Of a stretch of 64,000 nt of DNA, positions 36,211-44,665 are shown piece after piece (the first letter of the stretch is position 1; every line of letters begins with the position of its first letter). Below the pieces are notes generated by a model. The model was not told the origin of the DNA. It saw nothing but the letters and a program-made list of their open reading frames with translations, and did no database searches. The position numbers were made by a program, and so were the translations under genes. Source of the DNA: VRUE01 sp963822295. GTDB taxonomy: Bacteria; Actinomycetota; Thermoleophilia; Solirubrobacterales; 70-9. The DNA lies in the NCBI GenBank assembly GCA_963822295.1, contig CAWGHD010000002.1, positions 1,612,001 through 1,676,000 on the forward strand, given 5' to 3'.

Positions 36211-36421
36211 TCGGGGGCCTTGTGCCCATGATCTGGGAGGCCGACTTCGGTAAGACGCCGCGTGGTCCAGGCCAGGTTTGCGGCCATGTGTCGAGCGTCG
36301 CTCGGCTGGCGCTTGGAGGGCGATGCACTGCATTGTCCGGTTCGGGGAAGCCACCTCGTCATGAGGTAGATTGATTGCAGCAAGCGGGCCTGGCCCTTTC
36401 CGTTCGCGACATGGCTAAAGC

Positions 36422-36448
36422 CGCTGGTTCGAAACCAGCCGCGCCCAT
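36422..36448 (+). other. attR: right end of the genomic island
   Basis: This is an exact 27-bp copy of the tRNA-Val 3' end (16137-16163), preceded by a 55-80 bp segment shared with the internal att at 27194. Ordinary core genes resume 24 bp later. The gap 36130-36471 holds this site and the operon promoter; no gene is seen in it. Confidence 0.85.
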
Positions 36449-36471
36449 TCCGAAGCTCTTGGCAGGCGCCT

Positions 36472-37023
36472 CTAGGCAACCCGAGGCTCGTACCGCATCG
36501 CCACCGCCCCTGAGGCGAACTCCTGCCGGCCCACGAGCCTCAGGTCGACACGCTTCGACAGCCCCGCGAACAAGGTCGGCCCGTGGCCCACCAGCCTGGG
36601 ATGCACCACGAACTCGTACTCATCGATCAACCCGAGCTCCGCCAACGCCAGCGGGAGCGTTACGCCTCCGACGAGCAGTCCCCTACCCGACTCCTGCTTC
36701 AGCTTCCGAACCGCCTCCCCGACATCCCCACGCACGAGCTCCGCATTCCAATCGACCCGGTCCAGGGTGCTCGACACGACGTACTTCTTGGCCGCGTCGA
36801 TCGTCCGGCCGAAAGGCGCCGTCCAAGCGGGCATCGCGTCCGCCTGCCCCGGCGGCCGCCAGGCTGACTCCATCATCTCGTAGGTCACCCGGCCGAAGAG
36901 GAGAGCATCGGCCTGGGCGAGAATCTCCGTTGCGTGACGATGTGTCTCCTCGTCCGGAGACATCGCACGGTGATCGCAGCATCCGTCCAAGGTGACGTTG
37001 ATGGAATACCGAAGCGGTCGCAC
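36472..37023 (-). CDS. Dihydrofolate reductase-like (RibD C-terminal fold) protein
   Basis: The product has 183 residues of the YyaP/YwjB type. It starts RYSINVTLDG, contains LLFGRVTYEMMESAW near residue 42, a KYVVSSTLD strand, and LLVGGVTLPLALAELGLIDEYEFVVHPRLVG, the usual NADPH-fold pattern. True substrates of this group are not known. It is the first core gene right of the island, ending 24 bp from attR, and it starts at ATG 37023, divergent from the DUF2804 gene. Confidence 0.85.
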   Translation of the reverse strand: MRPLRYSINVTLDGCCDHRAMSPDEETHRHATEILAQADALLFGRVTYEMMESAWRPPGQADAMPAWTAPFGRTIDAAKKYVVSSTLDRVDWNAELVRGDVGEAVRKLKQESGRGLLVGGVTLPLALAELGLIDEYEFVVHPRLVGHGPTLFAGLSKRVDLRLVGRQEFASGAVAMRYEPRVA

Positions 37024-37077
37024 CGCGTAAACCTACTGTCCGATCCCGAGCCGCCCGATTCGAGTAGCTTCGACGAG

Positions 37078-37920
37078 ATGAGGGCCGACGAGCAGATCCC
37101 CTGGCGCGGTCCGGGCGGCGACCGCCCCGACCTGCCGGTCCCCCCCGCCCGCATGCCCATGCGCAGCAGCGGGCAGACCCGCAAGCGCTGGCGCTACGTC
37201 GGCCTGTACGACCGGAGCGTGATGCTCTGCGCCGCCCGCGCCCAGATCGGCCCGTTGAGCCAGTGCTTCTGGGCCTTCTGGGATCGCGAGGGCGACCGCA
37301 GCCTCGCCAACACGAGGCTGCGGCCGGGCAGCCGCGAGGTCCGGATGGACGGGTCCCGGATCGAGATCGCCGCGCGCGGGCTGCGGGCCCGGCTCACGCT
37401 CGGAGACTGTGCTCCGGTCGAGGCGATCTGCCCCAGCGGGTCGGGCTGGGGCTGGACCCGGAAGCGGGCCGGCATTCCGATCAGGGGGACGATCGAGACC
37501 GCGGACGGCCGCTGGGAGGTCGACGGCCTCGGCGTCGACGACCAGTCGGCCGGCTACCAGCAGCGGCGCACCAGCTGGCACTGGTCGGCGGGGGTGGGCA
37601 CGGCGGCGGACGGCCGGCCGCTCGCCTGGAATCTCGTCGAGGGCATCAACGACCCGCCACGGGACAGCGAGCGGGCGATCTGGACCGACGGGGCCCCGGT
37701 CGAGCCGGGCCCGGTCTCGTTCAGGGGACTGGAGGCGGTCGAGTTCGCGGGTGGCGCCCTGCTCGACTTCGAGCCCGGCTCCGAGCGGGTCCGCGACGAC
37801 AACTTCCTCGTCGTCCGCTCGAGCTACAGGCATCGCTTCGGCGAGTTCCACGGCTCGCTCGACGGGGTCGAGCTCGCCGAGGGCTTCGGCGTGATGGAGC
37901 AGCACGACGCCGTCTGGTAG
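37078..37920 (+). CDS. DUF2804 domain protein
   Basis: The product has 280 residues from ATG at 37078; the open frame extends upstream, but homology-like sequence starts at RADEQIPWRG. It shows the family's strand pattern: KRWRYVGLYDRSVMLCAAR, WAFWDRE, a central WHWSAGVG and WNLVEGINDPP, and a final FGEFHGSLDGVELAEGFGVME. The fold is an Svf1-like lipocalin duplication. Members may bind lipids, and the function is not established. Confidence 0.75.
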   Translation: MRADEQIPWRGPGGDRPDLPVPPARMPMRSSGQTRKRWRYVGLYDRSVMLCAARAQIGPLSQCFWAFWDREGDRSLANTRLRPGSREVRMDGSRIEIAARGLRARLTLGDCAPVEAICPSGSGWGWTRKRAGIPIRGTIETADGRWEVDGLGVDDQSAGYQQRRTSWHWSAGVGTAADGRPLAWNLVEGINDPPRDSERAIWTDGAPVEPGPVSFRGLEAVEFAGGALLDFEPGSERVRDDNFLVVRSSYRHRFGEFHGSLDGVELAEGFGVMEQHDAVW

Positions 37921-37932
37921 GTCGCGACGCCC

Positions 37933-38883
37933 CTACGGGCGTTCCGGCCCGGCGTGTTCGGGCGCCGGAGAGCCTTCCGGCGGTCCCGCGCTTTCCGAGG
38001 GGTTGGAGCCTTCGGGAGGCCCCGCGCTTTCCGGGGCGTTGGAGCCTTCGGGAGGCCCCGCGCTTTCGGAGCGGCCGGGCGAGCTGGGAGCGGCCGGTTG
38101 GGCGGCCTTCCCCTGCGGGCCGGTCCCCCGGCCTCCACCGGCCTGAGAGGGAGCGGGGGCGTGGACCTCGGCAGGCGCCGAGATCGCGGTCGGCGACGGC
38201 GCCGGGGCGGACGGCTGGGCGCCGTCCTGCCGGTGGGCTCCCTCGCTCTGCGGCTCGGCCTCGACGCCGTCCTGGCGCGCCTCGGGGGCGAAGCGGGCGG
38301 CGGCGATCACCGGTGCGGCCTCTACCCCGCTCGCCCTCGCCGGGACGGGCGACGGACGGCCCTCCTCGGCGGGGCGCTCAACCGTGACCGGCGCGGCTGG
38401 GGGCCTCGAAAGGGGGCTCAGCTCGGAAGCGCCGGCGGAGAGCAGCGCGACCCATGCGATCGCCGCGGCGCCGCCGTAGGCGAGGGCGCGCACCGGGGTG
38501 GGCCGGGGCAGCGTCTGGGGGATCCGGGGAAGCGCCGCGCCGCGCAGGCGGAAGCGCAGCTCGGCGAGCTTCGCCGCGGCCAGGACCACCAGCAGCAGCG
38601 CCGTTGTGATCCCGATCAGGGTGAGCGGGAGAACCGTGCCGGAGACCGCCGAGGGGACGTCCCCGACCCCGACCAGCGAGAGCAGGACATAGGTGAGGCG
38701 AAGCGTGAGGTCGATCGCGACGACCATCGTCACCGCCTGGGCGAACTGGCGGCCGACGACCCGCCACTCACCGGGGCGGGTACGACCCCTGAGGGTCCTC
38801 CACAGCTCGCGGAACGGCGCGAGCAGCGCCGAGAAGATGAAGAAGAGGCCGCCGAGGCCGAGGCCCGGCAGTCCGGCGGACAC
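37933..38883 (-). CDS. Membrane protein with a Pro/Ala/Glu-rich repeat tail
   Basis: The product has 316 residues with three or four hydrophobic segments in the first 150 (LGGLFFIFSALLAPF, a pair around VLLSLVGVG and LIGITTALLLVVLAAAKLAEL, and LAYGGAAAIAWVALLSAGAS), then a long low-complexity outer or inner tail. The tail ends in three 12-residue repeats of the form ESAGPPEGSNxP. It is co-oriented with and immediately downstream of a family 2 glycosyltransferase (1-bp gap), so it may be a helper of that enzyme in the membrane. No family is recognised. Confidence 0.6.
   Translation of the reverse strand: MSAGLPGLGLGGLFFIFSALLAPFRELWRTLRGRTRPGEWRVVGRQFAQAVTMVVAIDLTLRLTYVLLSLVGVGDVPSAVSGTVLPLTLIGITTALLLVVLAAAKLAELRFRLRGAALPRIPQTLPRPTPVRALAYGGAAAIAWVALLSAGASELSPLSRPPAAPVTVERPAEEGRPSPVPARASGVEAAPVIAAARFAPEARQDGVEAEPQSEGAHRQDGAQPSAPAPSPTAISAPAEVHAPAPSQAGGGRGTGPQGKAAQPAAPSSPGRSESAGPPEGSNAPESAGPPEGSNPSESAGPPEGSPAPEHAGPERP
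37967..38074 (-). repeat. Three tandem 36-bp repeats in the coding tail
   Basis: Three in-frame 36-bp units (GCCTTCGGGAGGCCCCGCGC core; the first is more diverged) encode 12-residue Pro/Glu/Ser/Gly repeats at the C-terminus of the membrane protein. Copy number could vary between strains. Confidence 0.8.
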
Positions 38884-38884
38884 C

Positions 38885-39919
38885 TCAGTGCCCCTTCTCG
38901 TAGACGGCGAGGGAGCGGCCGGTGACGATCTCGTCCCAGAGCGCGCGCAGCATGAAGACGCCGTTGACGACGCGCAGGACGAAGAAGCTCGGCAGCGAGG
39001 CGAGGGCGCGACCGACCTCGCCCCGCTGGACGGCGAGCCAGAGGACGGGCACCATCACCACCGGCGCGTCGATCAGGTAGGCGAAGAGGATCAGCGGGTC
39101 GATCGCGATGGCGAGGACCGGGATCAGGACCAGGTAGGCGAGCGATGCCAGCAGCGCGTCCCAGAAGGCGACGGCGACCACCGAGCGCAGGTAGCCGAGC
39201 CTGAGCAGCCCCAGCCGGTGCAGGCGGACGTTCTGGACGAAGCCGTGGGACCAGCGGCGCAGCTGGTCGCTCATGAACTTGAAGTTGTGAGGCTCGATCG
39301 GGTAGGAGAGCGCCTCCGGCAGAAAGCGGACCTTCCGGCCCGCCTCGTACAGCGTCCAGGTCAGGTCCATGTCCTCCGCCATCGTCCTCGTCGACCAGCC
39401 GCCCAGTGCGCGCAGCTCCTCTGTCCGGTAGACCGAGAAGCAGCCTGAGGAGATCAACGGCTTGTCGAAGTTGTCCTGGACGCGCTTGAAGAAGCTGAAG
39501 GCGAGCATGTACTCGATGTGCCTCCCCCGCTCCCAGAGCGTGCGCACGTGGCGGGGGTGCACCGAGCCGCATGCGGCGGCGACGTCCTCGTCGTCGAAGG
39601 CGGCGAGCAGCAGCTCGATCGCATCCGGGGCGAGGGTGGTGTCGGCGTCCAGCGCCATCACCATCTCGGTCTCCACGTCGCCGAGGGCGAAGCTCTGCGC
39701 GCCCGCCTTCGAGCCGGTGTTCCGCGGCGGGCGCCGGACCGTGACCCCGAGGGAGTGAGCCACCTCTGCCGTCTCATCGGTCGAGCAGTCGTCGATGACG
39801 ACGATCTCCGCCGGGACGACCGTCTGCTCCTGCAGCGAGCGGATCGAGTCGGCGATCGACGCCGCCTCGTTGTAGGCGGGAATCAGCACCGTCAGGTCGG
39901 TTCTCTTGCGCGCGGTCAT
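38885..39919 (-). CDS. Family 2 glycosyltransferase, membrane-anchored
   Basis: The product has 344 residues. The catalytic GT-A domain has LIPAYNEAASI, VVIDDCSTDET, ALDADT (DxD-like) at about residue 100, and a QxxRW-like motif, QLRRWSHG, typical of processive beta-glycosyltransferases. Two or three membrane segments follow in the C-terminal 110 residues. Likely products are cell-surface polysaccharide chains or glycolipids. It lies upstream of the repeat-tailed membrane protein in the same direction. Confidence 0.88.
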   Translation of the reverse strand: MTARKRTDLTVLIPAYNEAASIADSIRSLQEQTVVPAEIVVIDDCSTDETAEVAHSLGVTVRRPPRNTGSKAGAQSFALGDVETEMVMALDADTTLAPDAIELLLAAFDDEDVAAACGSVHPRHVRTLWERGRHIEYMLAFSFFKRVQDNFDKPLISSGCFSVYRTEELRALGGWSTRTMAEDMDLTWTLYEAGRKVRFLPEALSYPIEPHNFKFMSDQLRRWSHGFVQNVRLHRLGLLRLGYLRSVVAVAFWDALLASLAYLVLIPVLAIAIDPLILFAYLIDAPVVMVPVLWLAVQRGEVGRALASLPSFFVLRVVNGVFMLRALWDEIVTGRSLAVYEKGH

Positions 39920-40035
39920 CGAAGGGTGCCCGAGAGTGCGGGCACCCGTTCAACGAGGGCGGCGGCGGTTTGTCAGGCCCGACCCTTTAGGAGCCGCTGC
40001 TAGCCTCGATGCGGGTGAGAGGGCGAGATCGAGAG

Positions 40036-40833
40036 ATGCGGTTCGGACTCCTTGCGGCTTTCGTGATCCTCGCGGTGGCCGTCTGGCCCGCCACCGGCAG
40101 CGGCTTCAAGATCCCCAAACTGCCGAAAACGCCGAAAATCACCTCGTACCCGGTCACGGTCGACGTCGCCGGCTACGTCGACTTCGAGTGGACCTTCGAC
40201 AACCGGTCGGACTGCTACCCCGGCTACGCGAAGTCGGTCACCGAGGAGCTGTCGTTCGAGTTCGGTAGGCCGGTTCGCACCTCGGTCAACGTCTTCGACG
40301 GGGCCGTCACGATGCCCTACGCGACCGGTGGGGAGGCGAAGGTGAAAGTGAAGGCCGGCGGGTTCCAGACGACCAACTACTGCCCGCCGACCGCCCCCAA
40401 CCCGGAGCCACCCGACCCCGATTGCAGGACTCTGACGGGCAAGCTGGGGGCGACGCTGCTCCCGGAGCCGACGGAGGGGGGCGATGACGCCCTCGTCCCG
40501 CTCGGGCATGGCGTGAACCTCACGCTCATACGGAAAGGCGGCGGCCTCGCGTCGCAGTCATGCCTCAAGGACCGCCCGAGACTGCGCTCGCCTCTGGAAG
40601 ACAAGGGTGTGAGCATCGAAACGACCGCCCCGCTGGGCCCGCTGACGGTGCCGCTCGGATCCAGCAGCGCGAAATTCACCAGTTTGAAGCGGAACGACCG
40701 CATCTCGCGCACGATCAAGATCGGCGGCGGCTGTGCCTCCCCCACCGTGGCAACGTCCAGCCGGCTCTCCGAGTACATCACGCGCTGCACGATCGCAGGC
40801 AGGATCGTCGTCGTGATCAAGCGCGTCGGCTGA
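40036..40833 (+). CDS. Secreted protein of unknown function
   Basis: The product has about 265 residues from ATG at 40036 (an in-frame ATG at 40009 would add nine charged residues ahead of the signal peptide). The signal segment RFGLLAAFVILAVAVWPATG is followed by a beta-rich mature part with about six cysteines, likely disulfide-bonded (SDCYPGY, NYCPP, DCRTL, SCLKD, GCASP, RCTI). I know no family. Such secreted beta proteins are frequent in the inferred host group. Confidence 0.65.
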   Translation: MRFGLLAAFVILAVAVWPATGSGFKIPKLPKTPKITSYPVTVDVAGYVDFEWTFDNRSDCYPGYAKSVTEELSFEFGRPVRTSVNVFDGAVTMPYATGGEAKVKVKAGGFQTTNYCPPTAPNPEPPDPDCRTLTGKLGATLLPEPTEGGDDALVPLGHGVNLTLIRKGGGLASQSCLKDRPRLRSPLEDKGVSIETTAPLGPLTVPLGSSSAKFTSLKRNDRISRTIKIGGGCASPTVATSSRLSEYITRCTIAGRIVVVIKRVG

Positions 40834-40839
40834 ACGAGG

Positions 40840-41109
<270 letters not shown>

Positions 41110-41140
41110 GGCCCGATCATAGGCCCCGGCCACGGGCCGC

Positions 41141-41980
41141 TCAAGACGCCGCCGAGATCGCCACCGCCCCGAGCAATGCGGCCGCGACGCCGAGCCGCTG
41201 CGGCGGCCTCAGCCGCTCATGGAGGTAGAGCCGCGCCAGCGCGATCGTGACCAGGGGGTAGAGCGAGCTGAGCACCGCGACGACGCTGAGCAGGCCCTTG
41301 GTCGAGGCGATCGCGTAGAGGGAGTCGGCGACGACGATGAGGACGCCGATCAGGACCAGCGGGGGAAGCGCCTCACGCCCCACACCGAGCCGCCGGCGCA
41401 GCGCCATGAAGACCGCCCCGTAGGCGGCCACCGCGGTCAGGCGGGCGACCAGGAGCGCCCACAGCACGCTGCCCTCGCTCGCCGCGTCCATCGTGACGAG
41501 GAAGCCGCCGAAGCCCGCGGCGGTGAGCAGACCGAAGACGACGCTGCGACCCACCGCCGGCGAGCCCGCCTCGCGGGGCTCGAACGAGATCAGCGCGACG
41601 CCGCCGAGCGCGACCGCGATCCCCACCGCCTGCAGCGGCGCCGGCGCCTCGCCGAGGGCGATCGCGGCGAGCACCGGGAAGAGCGGCGCGATCGCCGCGA
41701 CCGGGGCGACGATGCTCATCACCCCGACCGCGAGGCCGCGGTAGAGCGCCGCCAGCCCGATCGCCTCGAAGAGGCCGGCGAGGACCCCGTAGAGCAGGTA
41801 CTCGCCCGCGGGCGGCGGCTCGCCGGCGACGAGCGTCGCCGCGACCAGCAGTCCCAGGGCCGCGCCCTGGGACACCAACAGCACGGAGAGGAGCGGCAGC
41901 GAGCGGCTCTTCAGGCCGCCGAGGAAGTCGGAGACGCCGTAGACGAGGCTCGAGCCGAGCGCGAGGGCGACCGCCAGCAT
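41141..41980 (-). CDS. EamA (DMT) family transporter
   Basis: The product has 279 residues and ten predicted membrane helices arranged as two EamA repeats (first about 1-135, second about 145-279), with the family's LGGVALI end of repeat one and ASLYPLVTIALARLYLHERL at the end of repeat two. It is a permease for small metabolites such as amino acids or their derivatives; the substrate cannot be read. It is in the same direction as the VOC gene but 33 bp apart. Confidence 0.85.
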   Translation of the reverse strand: MLAVALALGSSLVYGVSDFLGGLKSRSLPLLSVLLVSQGAALGLLVAATLVAGEPPPAGEYLLYGVLAGLFEAIGLAALYRGLAVGVMSIVAPVAAIAPLFPVLAAIALGEAPAPLQAVGIAVALGGVALISFEPREAGSPAVGRSVVFGLLTAAGFGGFLVTMDAASEGSVLWALLVARLTAVAAYGAVFMALRRRLGVGREALPPLVLIGVLIVVADSLYAIASTKGLLSVVAVLSSLYPLVTIALARLYLHERLRPPQRLGVAAALLGAVAISAAS

Positions 41981-42013
41981 CGCTCCCGAAAATACCGGCG
42001 GGGCCCGTCGGGC

Positions 42014-42394
42014 CTACGGCTCCCTGAGCACCGAGAGGATGTTCCCCGCGGGATCCTTGAACCAGGCGATGTCCGGCCCCATCCCGCGGGAGATCCCCTT
42101 CTCGTCCTGGTCGAACCCCTCGTAGCGCTCGAAGGCGACGCCGCGCGAGGTGAGCCCGTCGACCACCGCGTCGATGTCGTCGACCGAGAAGTTGAGGATC
42201 GTGTAGTTCCCCGGGACGTGGTCCTCTTTGCCGTAGACGAGCGTGTCGCGCCCGCCGGCGAGGTGCAGGGTGAGCAGGCCGGGGCCGTCGTCGAGCATCT
42301 CCGTGCTCAGGCCCAGCGTCTCGCCGTAGAAGCGCGCCGCCTCGTCGAGATCGTCGACGGCAAAGCCGCTGAATGCCTCGGTGTCGGCCAACAT
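42014..42394 (-). CDS. VOC (glyoxalase/bleomycin-resistance) family protein
   Basis: The product has 126 residues from ATG at 42394, which has AGGAG 4-5 nt upstream. It holds one paired beta-alpha-beta-beta-beta module pattern: FSGFAVDDLDEAARFYGETLGL, then YTILNFSVDDIDAVVDGL, and PDIAWFKDPAGNILSVL at the end, which brings a typical metal-ligand Glu/His region. Single-domain VOC proteins dimerise. Substrate unknown. Confidence 0.85.
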   Translation of the reverse strand: MLADTEAFSGFAVDDLDEAARFYGETLGLSTEMLDDGPGLLTLHLAGGRDTLVYGKEDHVPGNYTILNFSVDDIDAVVDGLTSRGVAFERYEGFDQDEKGISRGMGPDIAWFKDPAGNILSVLREP

Positions 42395-42460
42395 GGTTCT
42401 CCTCTCGTCGGGTTTGCCGCTCACCTCCTCCTACCCGGACAGGCCGCGAATATCGCCGTC

Positions 42461-42820
42461 CTAGTCCGAGAGCTCCGGGATGTGGCGGTCGATGTGGGCC
42501 GCGATCGTCTCGCGGACCCATTGCTGGGTCGCCGGGTCCGCCATCCGGTAGCGCCCCAGCAGCATCTTCTGGTTGTCGAGGGGCAGGCCGGCGATCTCCC
42601 AGCTCACCGCCAGCCGCTCGAAGAGGAGCTCCTGGCGGCGGCGCCAGGCATCGTCCTGGGACGTCGCCGCGGTGGCCGGCCCCTCGCGGAGCTTTCTGAC
42701 GGTGCCGGCGCTCAGCGACTGACGCAGGGCCAGCACGTTGCCGTCGCCATCCGCGTACTCGACCGCCGGCGCCTTCTCCCGCGGCCCACGCGCCTTCCTC
42801 TGCTTCCTGCGCTTCGCCAC
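42461..42820 (-). CDS. Small hypothetical protein
   Basis: The product has 119 residues. The N-terminus is strongly basic (AKRRKQRKARGPREKAP), and the rest is helical with LFERLAVSWEIAGLPLDNQKMLLGRYRMA. It has no transmembrane segment. It ends 66 bp before the VOC gene and starts 2 bp after arfB ends, so it is probably cotranscribed with arfB and the pterin dehydratase gene. I recognise no family. Confidence 0.6.
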   Translation of the reverse strand: MAKRRKQRKARGPREKAPAVEYADGDGNVLALRQSLSAGTVRKLREGPATAATSQDDAWRRRQELLFERLAVSWEIAGLPLDNQKMLLGRYRMADPATQQWVRETIAAHIDRHIPELSD

Positions 42821-42821
42821 C

Positions 42822-43223
42822 TCAGTCCTCCGCCGACGGCCTGCGCCGGTCCTGCTTGCGCTCCGCCGTCCGTCGCTTCCTCTGCAGCCGCCGCTCCCGC
42901 GCCCCGCGGGTCGGCTTCGTCGGCCGGCGGCGGCGCGGCACCACCAGGGCGGCGGCGATCCGCTTCGCCAGGCGCTCCAGCGCCAGCTCCCGGTTCCGCG
43001 CCTGGCTGCGCGCGTCCTGGGCGACCGCGGTCACGGTCGAGCCGAGCTTCTCCAGCAGGCGCGCCCGCTGCGCGTCGTCGAGGCTCGCCGACGCCTCGGC
43101 GTCGAAGACGGCTTCGACCCGCGAGGCGGTCACGTTGGCGTGCTGGCCGCCGGGGCCGGACGAGCGGCTCGTCCGCAGCTCGATCTCCGCCAGCGGGATC
43201 GCGAGCCGGTCGTCGATTCTCAG
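42822..43223 (-). CDS. arfB: Peptidyl-tRNA hydrolase ArfB-like ribosome rescue factor
   Basis: ArfB frees peptides from stalled ribosomes that lack a stop codon. The product, about 133 residues, has the GGQ loop in SSGPGGQHANVTASRVEAVF near residue 20-38 and a basic C-terminal tail (RRRRPTKPTRGARERRLQRK) that enters the mRNA channel in homologues. No ATG, GTG or TTG fits upstream of the LRIDDRLAIP start; CTG at 43223, overlapping the TGA of the dehydratase gene as CTGA, is the best candidate. The unusual start needs proof. Confidence 0.8.
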   Translation of the reverse strand: MRIDDRLAIPLAEIELRTSRSSGPGGQHANVTASRVEAVFDAEASASLDDAQRARLLEKLGSTVTAVAQDARSQARNRELALERLAKRIAAALVVPRRRRPTKPTRGARERRLQRKRRTAERKQDRRRPSAED

Positions 43224-43507
43224 TCGTTCGGGTATCGCGAATCGATTTCCGCGGCGAGCCCGAAGTCCGCCTTCGTCAGGCCGCCCTCGGAATGGGTCGA
43301 GATCGTGACCGTCACCTTGTCCCAGGAGACCTCGAGGTCCGGGTGGTGGCCCATCGACTCGGCCGGCTCGACGATGTCGGCGACGAAGTTGGTGGAGCCG
43401 ACGAAGTCGCCGCACTCGTAGGTCCTGCGGATCGCGACGCCGGCGCGCTCCCATTCGGGCAGCGCACCCAGCCGCTCCTCAATCTCCGTGTCGCTCAGCA
43501 GTGCCAC
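43220..43507 (-). CDS. phhB: Pterin-4a-carbinolamine dehydratase
   Basis: The enzyme dehydrates 4a-hydroxytetrahydrobiopterin so that the pterin cofactor can be recycled. The 95-residue protein matches the family length; the motif FVADIVEPAESMGHHPDLEVSW contains the His-His-Pro catalytic region, with a further His in VTISTHSEGGLT. Its aromatic amino acid hydroxylase partner is not nearby. The TGA overlaps the proposed arfB start. Confidence 0.92.
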   Translation of the reverse strand: MALLSDTEIEERLGALPEWERAGVAIRRTYECGDFVGSTNFVADIVEPAESMGHHPDLEVSWDKVTVTISTHSEGGLTKADFGLAAEIDSRYPND

Positions 43508-43543
43508 CGCCGACTATGCTGCCACGGCAGCGATGAGGACGCA

Positions 43544-44332
43544 ATGAGCGACTCCCTCCCCACCCTCTGGCACCTCGAGGTCTCGCATTTCAGCGAGAAG
43601 GCGCGCTGGGCCCTCGCCCACAAGGATGTCGCCCACCGACGTCGCGCCCCGGTTCCCGGAGCCCACATCCCGGTCGCGCTGTTCCTCACCCGCGGCTCCC
43701 ACGCCACCTTCCCGATCCTTCAGCTCGGCGGCCGCACGATCGGCGACTCGAGCGCGGTGATCGCGGCCCTCGAGGAGCGCCATCCGGAGCCGGCTCTCTA
43801 TCCCGCCGCCCCGGAGCAGCGGCGCCGGGCGCTCGAGCTCGAGGACTTCTTCGACGAGGAGCTCGGGCCGCACGTACGCCTCTTCGCCTTCTACCAGCTG
43901 CGCCAGGACCCGGAGCGCTTCGAAGCGCTGATAAAACGCACGGCGCCGCCGCCGATGTCGAAGATGCCGAAGGCGGCGGCCGCCTACGCCCGCAATTACA
44001 CCAAGCTGCGCTTCAAAGTCGACGACGCCGAGGCCGCGGAGCTGGCGGGGACGAGGATCCTCGCCGCCTTCGACCGCCTCGAGGAGGAGCTGGGAGCCGG
44101 CGACTACCTGGTCGGGGACGACTTCACGGTCGCCGACCTCACAGCCGCCTCGCTGCTCAACCCGATCGTGCTCCCGGACGGAGGCCCGATCCCCAACGAG
44201 CAGCCGCCGCCCCGCGGGCTCGCCGAGTTCCGCGAGCCCCTGCTGGAGCACCCCGGCTTCAAGTGGGTGGAGGAGATGTACCGCCGCCACCGCAAGCCCG
44301 CCCCCGAATCGGCACATTTGGCGCACAAATAG
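43544..44332 (+). CDS. Glutathione S-transferase-like protein
   Basis: The product has 262 residues from ATG at 43544. The N-terminal thioredoxin-like domain has LWHLEVSHFSEKARWALAHK, where a catalytic Ser is plausible, and ATFPILQLGGRTIGDSSAVIAALEE, the usual cis-Pro and Ser region. The C-terminal helical domain has the N-capping YLVGDDFTVADLTAASLL motif. Actinobacteria mostly lack glutathione, so the thiol used may be mycothiol or another one. It is divergent from the pterin dehydratase gene. Confidence 0.85.
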   Translation: MSDSLPTLWHLEVSHFSEKARWALAHKDVAHRRRAPVPGAHIPVALFLTRGSHATFPILQLGGRTIGDSSAVIAALEERHPEPALYPAAPEQRRRALELEDFFDEELGPHVRLFAFYQLRQDPERFEALIKRTAPPPMSKMPKAAAAYARNYTKLRFKVDDAEAAELAGTRILAAFDRLEEELGAGDYLVGDDFTVADLTAASLLNPIVLPDGGPIPNEQPPPRGLAEFREPLLEHPGFKWVEEMYRRHRKPAPESAHLAHK

Positions 44333-44359
44333 AAATCTTTTGTCTGCGAAGCTGCCATC

Positions 44360-44656
44360 ATGGAGCAGGTGGCCTGGACAGACGAGAGACTGCAGGAGCG
44401 CTTCGACGGAATCGACCAGCGCTTCGACGAGGTGAACCGAAGGTTCGACGAAGTCGATCGCAGGCTCGTTGAGGCAGACCGGAAGACGGATCGCAGGTTC
44501 GACGAAATGAATCGCAGGCTGGAGCGGGTGGAGTCCTCCGTCGAGGATCTCCATGGCGCATTTCGAGGCCTCTACGCGGTCATCAACCGCGGCTGGGTGG
44601 CGGTCGTCGTCGCCCTCGTCGGCGTGATCGTCGCGATCCTCGTCAAAGGCGGCTAG
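44360..44656 (+). CDS. Small coiled-coil protein with a C-terminal membrane anchor
   Basis: The product has 98 residues. Residues 8-55 are near-perfect heptads of the form RFDEVNR/RFDEVDR/RLVEADR, which would form a parallel coiled coil; the last 25 residues (WVAVVVALVGVIVAILVKGG) form one transmembrane helix. It probably tethers a dimer or trimer to the membrane. Proteins of this type are common, and function is unknown. It follows the GST gene by 27 bp. Confidence 0.72.
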   Translation: MEQVAWTDERLQERFDGIDQRFDEVNRRFDEVDRRLVEADRKTDRRFDEMNRRLERVESSVEDLHGAFRGLYAVINRGWVAVVVALVGVIVAILVKGG

Positions 44657-44665
44657 CTGTCCGGC

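Larger units (their letters stand above)
27221..36448. mobile_element. Genomic island element 2 (four-gene helicase operon)
   Basis: It is bounded by the internal att and by attR at 36422-36448. The whole interior is one leftward operon, 36129 down to 27235, plus about 290 bp at the right end. It has no integrase of its own, so it would depend on the element 1 integrase or be fixed in place. Its right end shares about 55-80 bp with the right end of element 1, so both belong to one element family. Confidence 0.7.

Noticed and set aside
36207..36479. Minus-strand open frame of 90 codons at the island's right end
   Set aside because: It runs through attR and the shared arm, with no family and no ribosome-binding site.
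41219..43543. Plus-strand open frame of over 700 codons leading into the GST gene
   Set aside because: Opposite to EamA, VOC, arfB and pterin dehydratase genes; only the part from 43544 codes for a recognisable protein.
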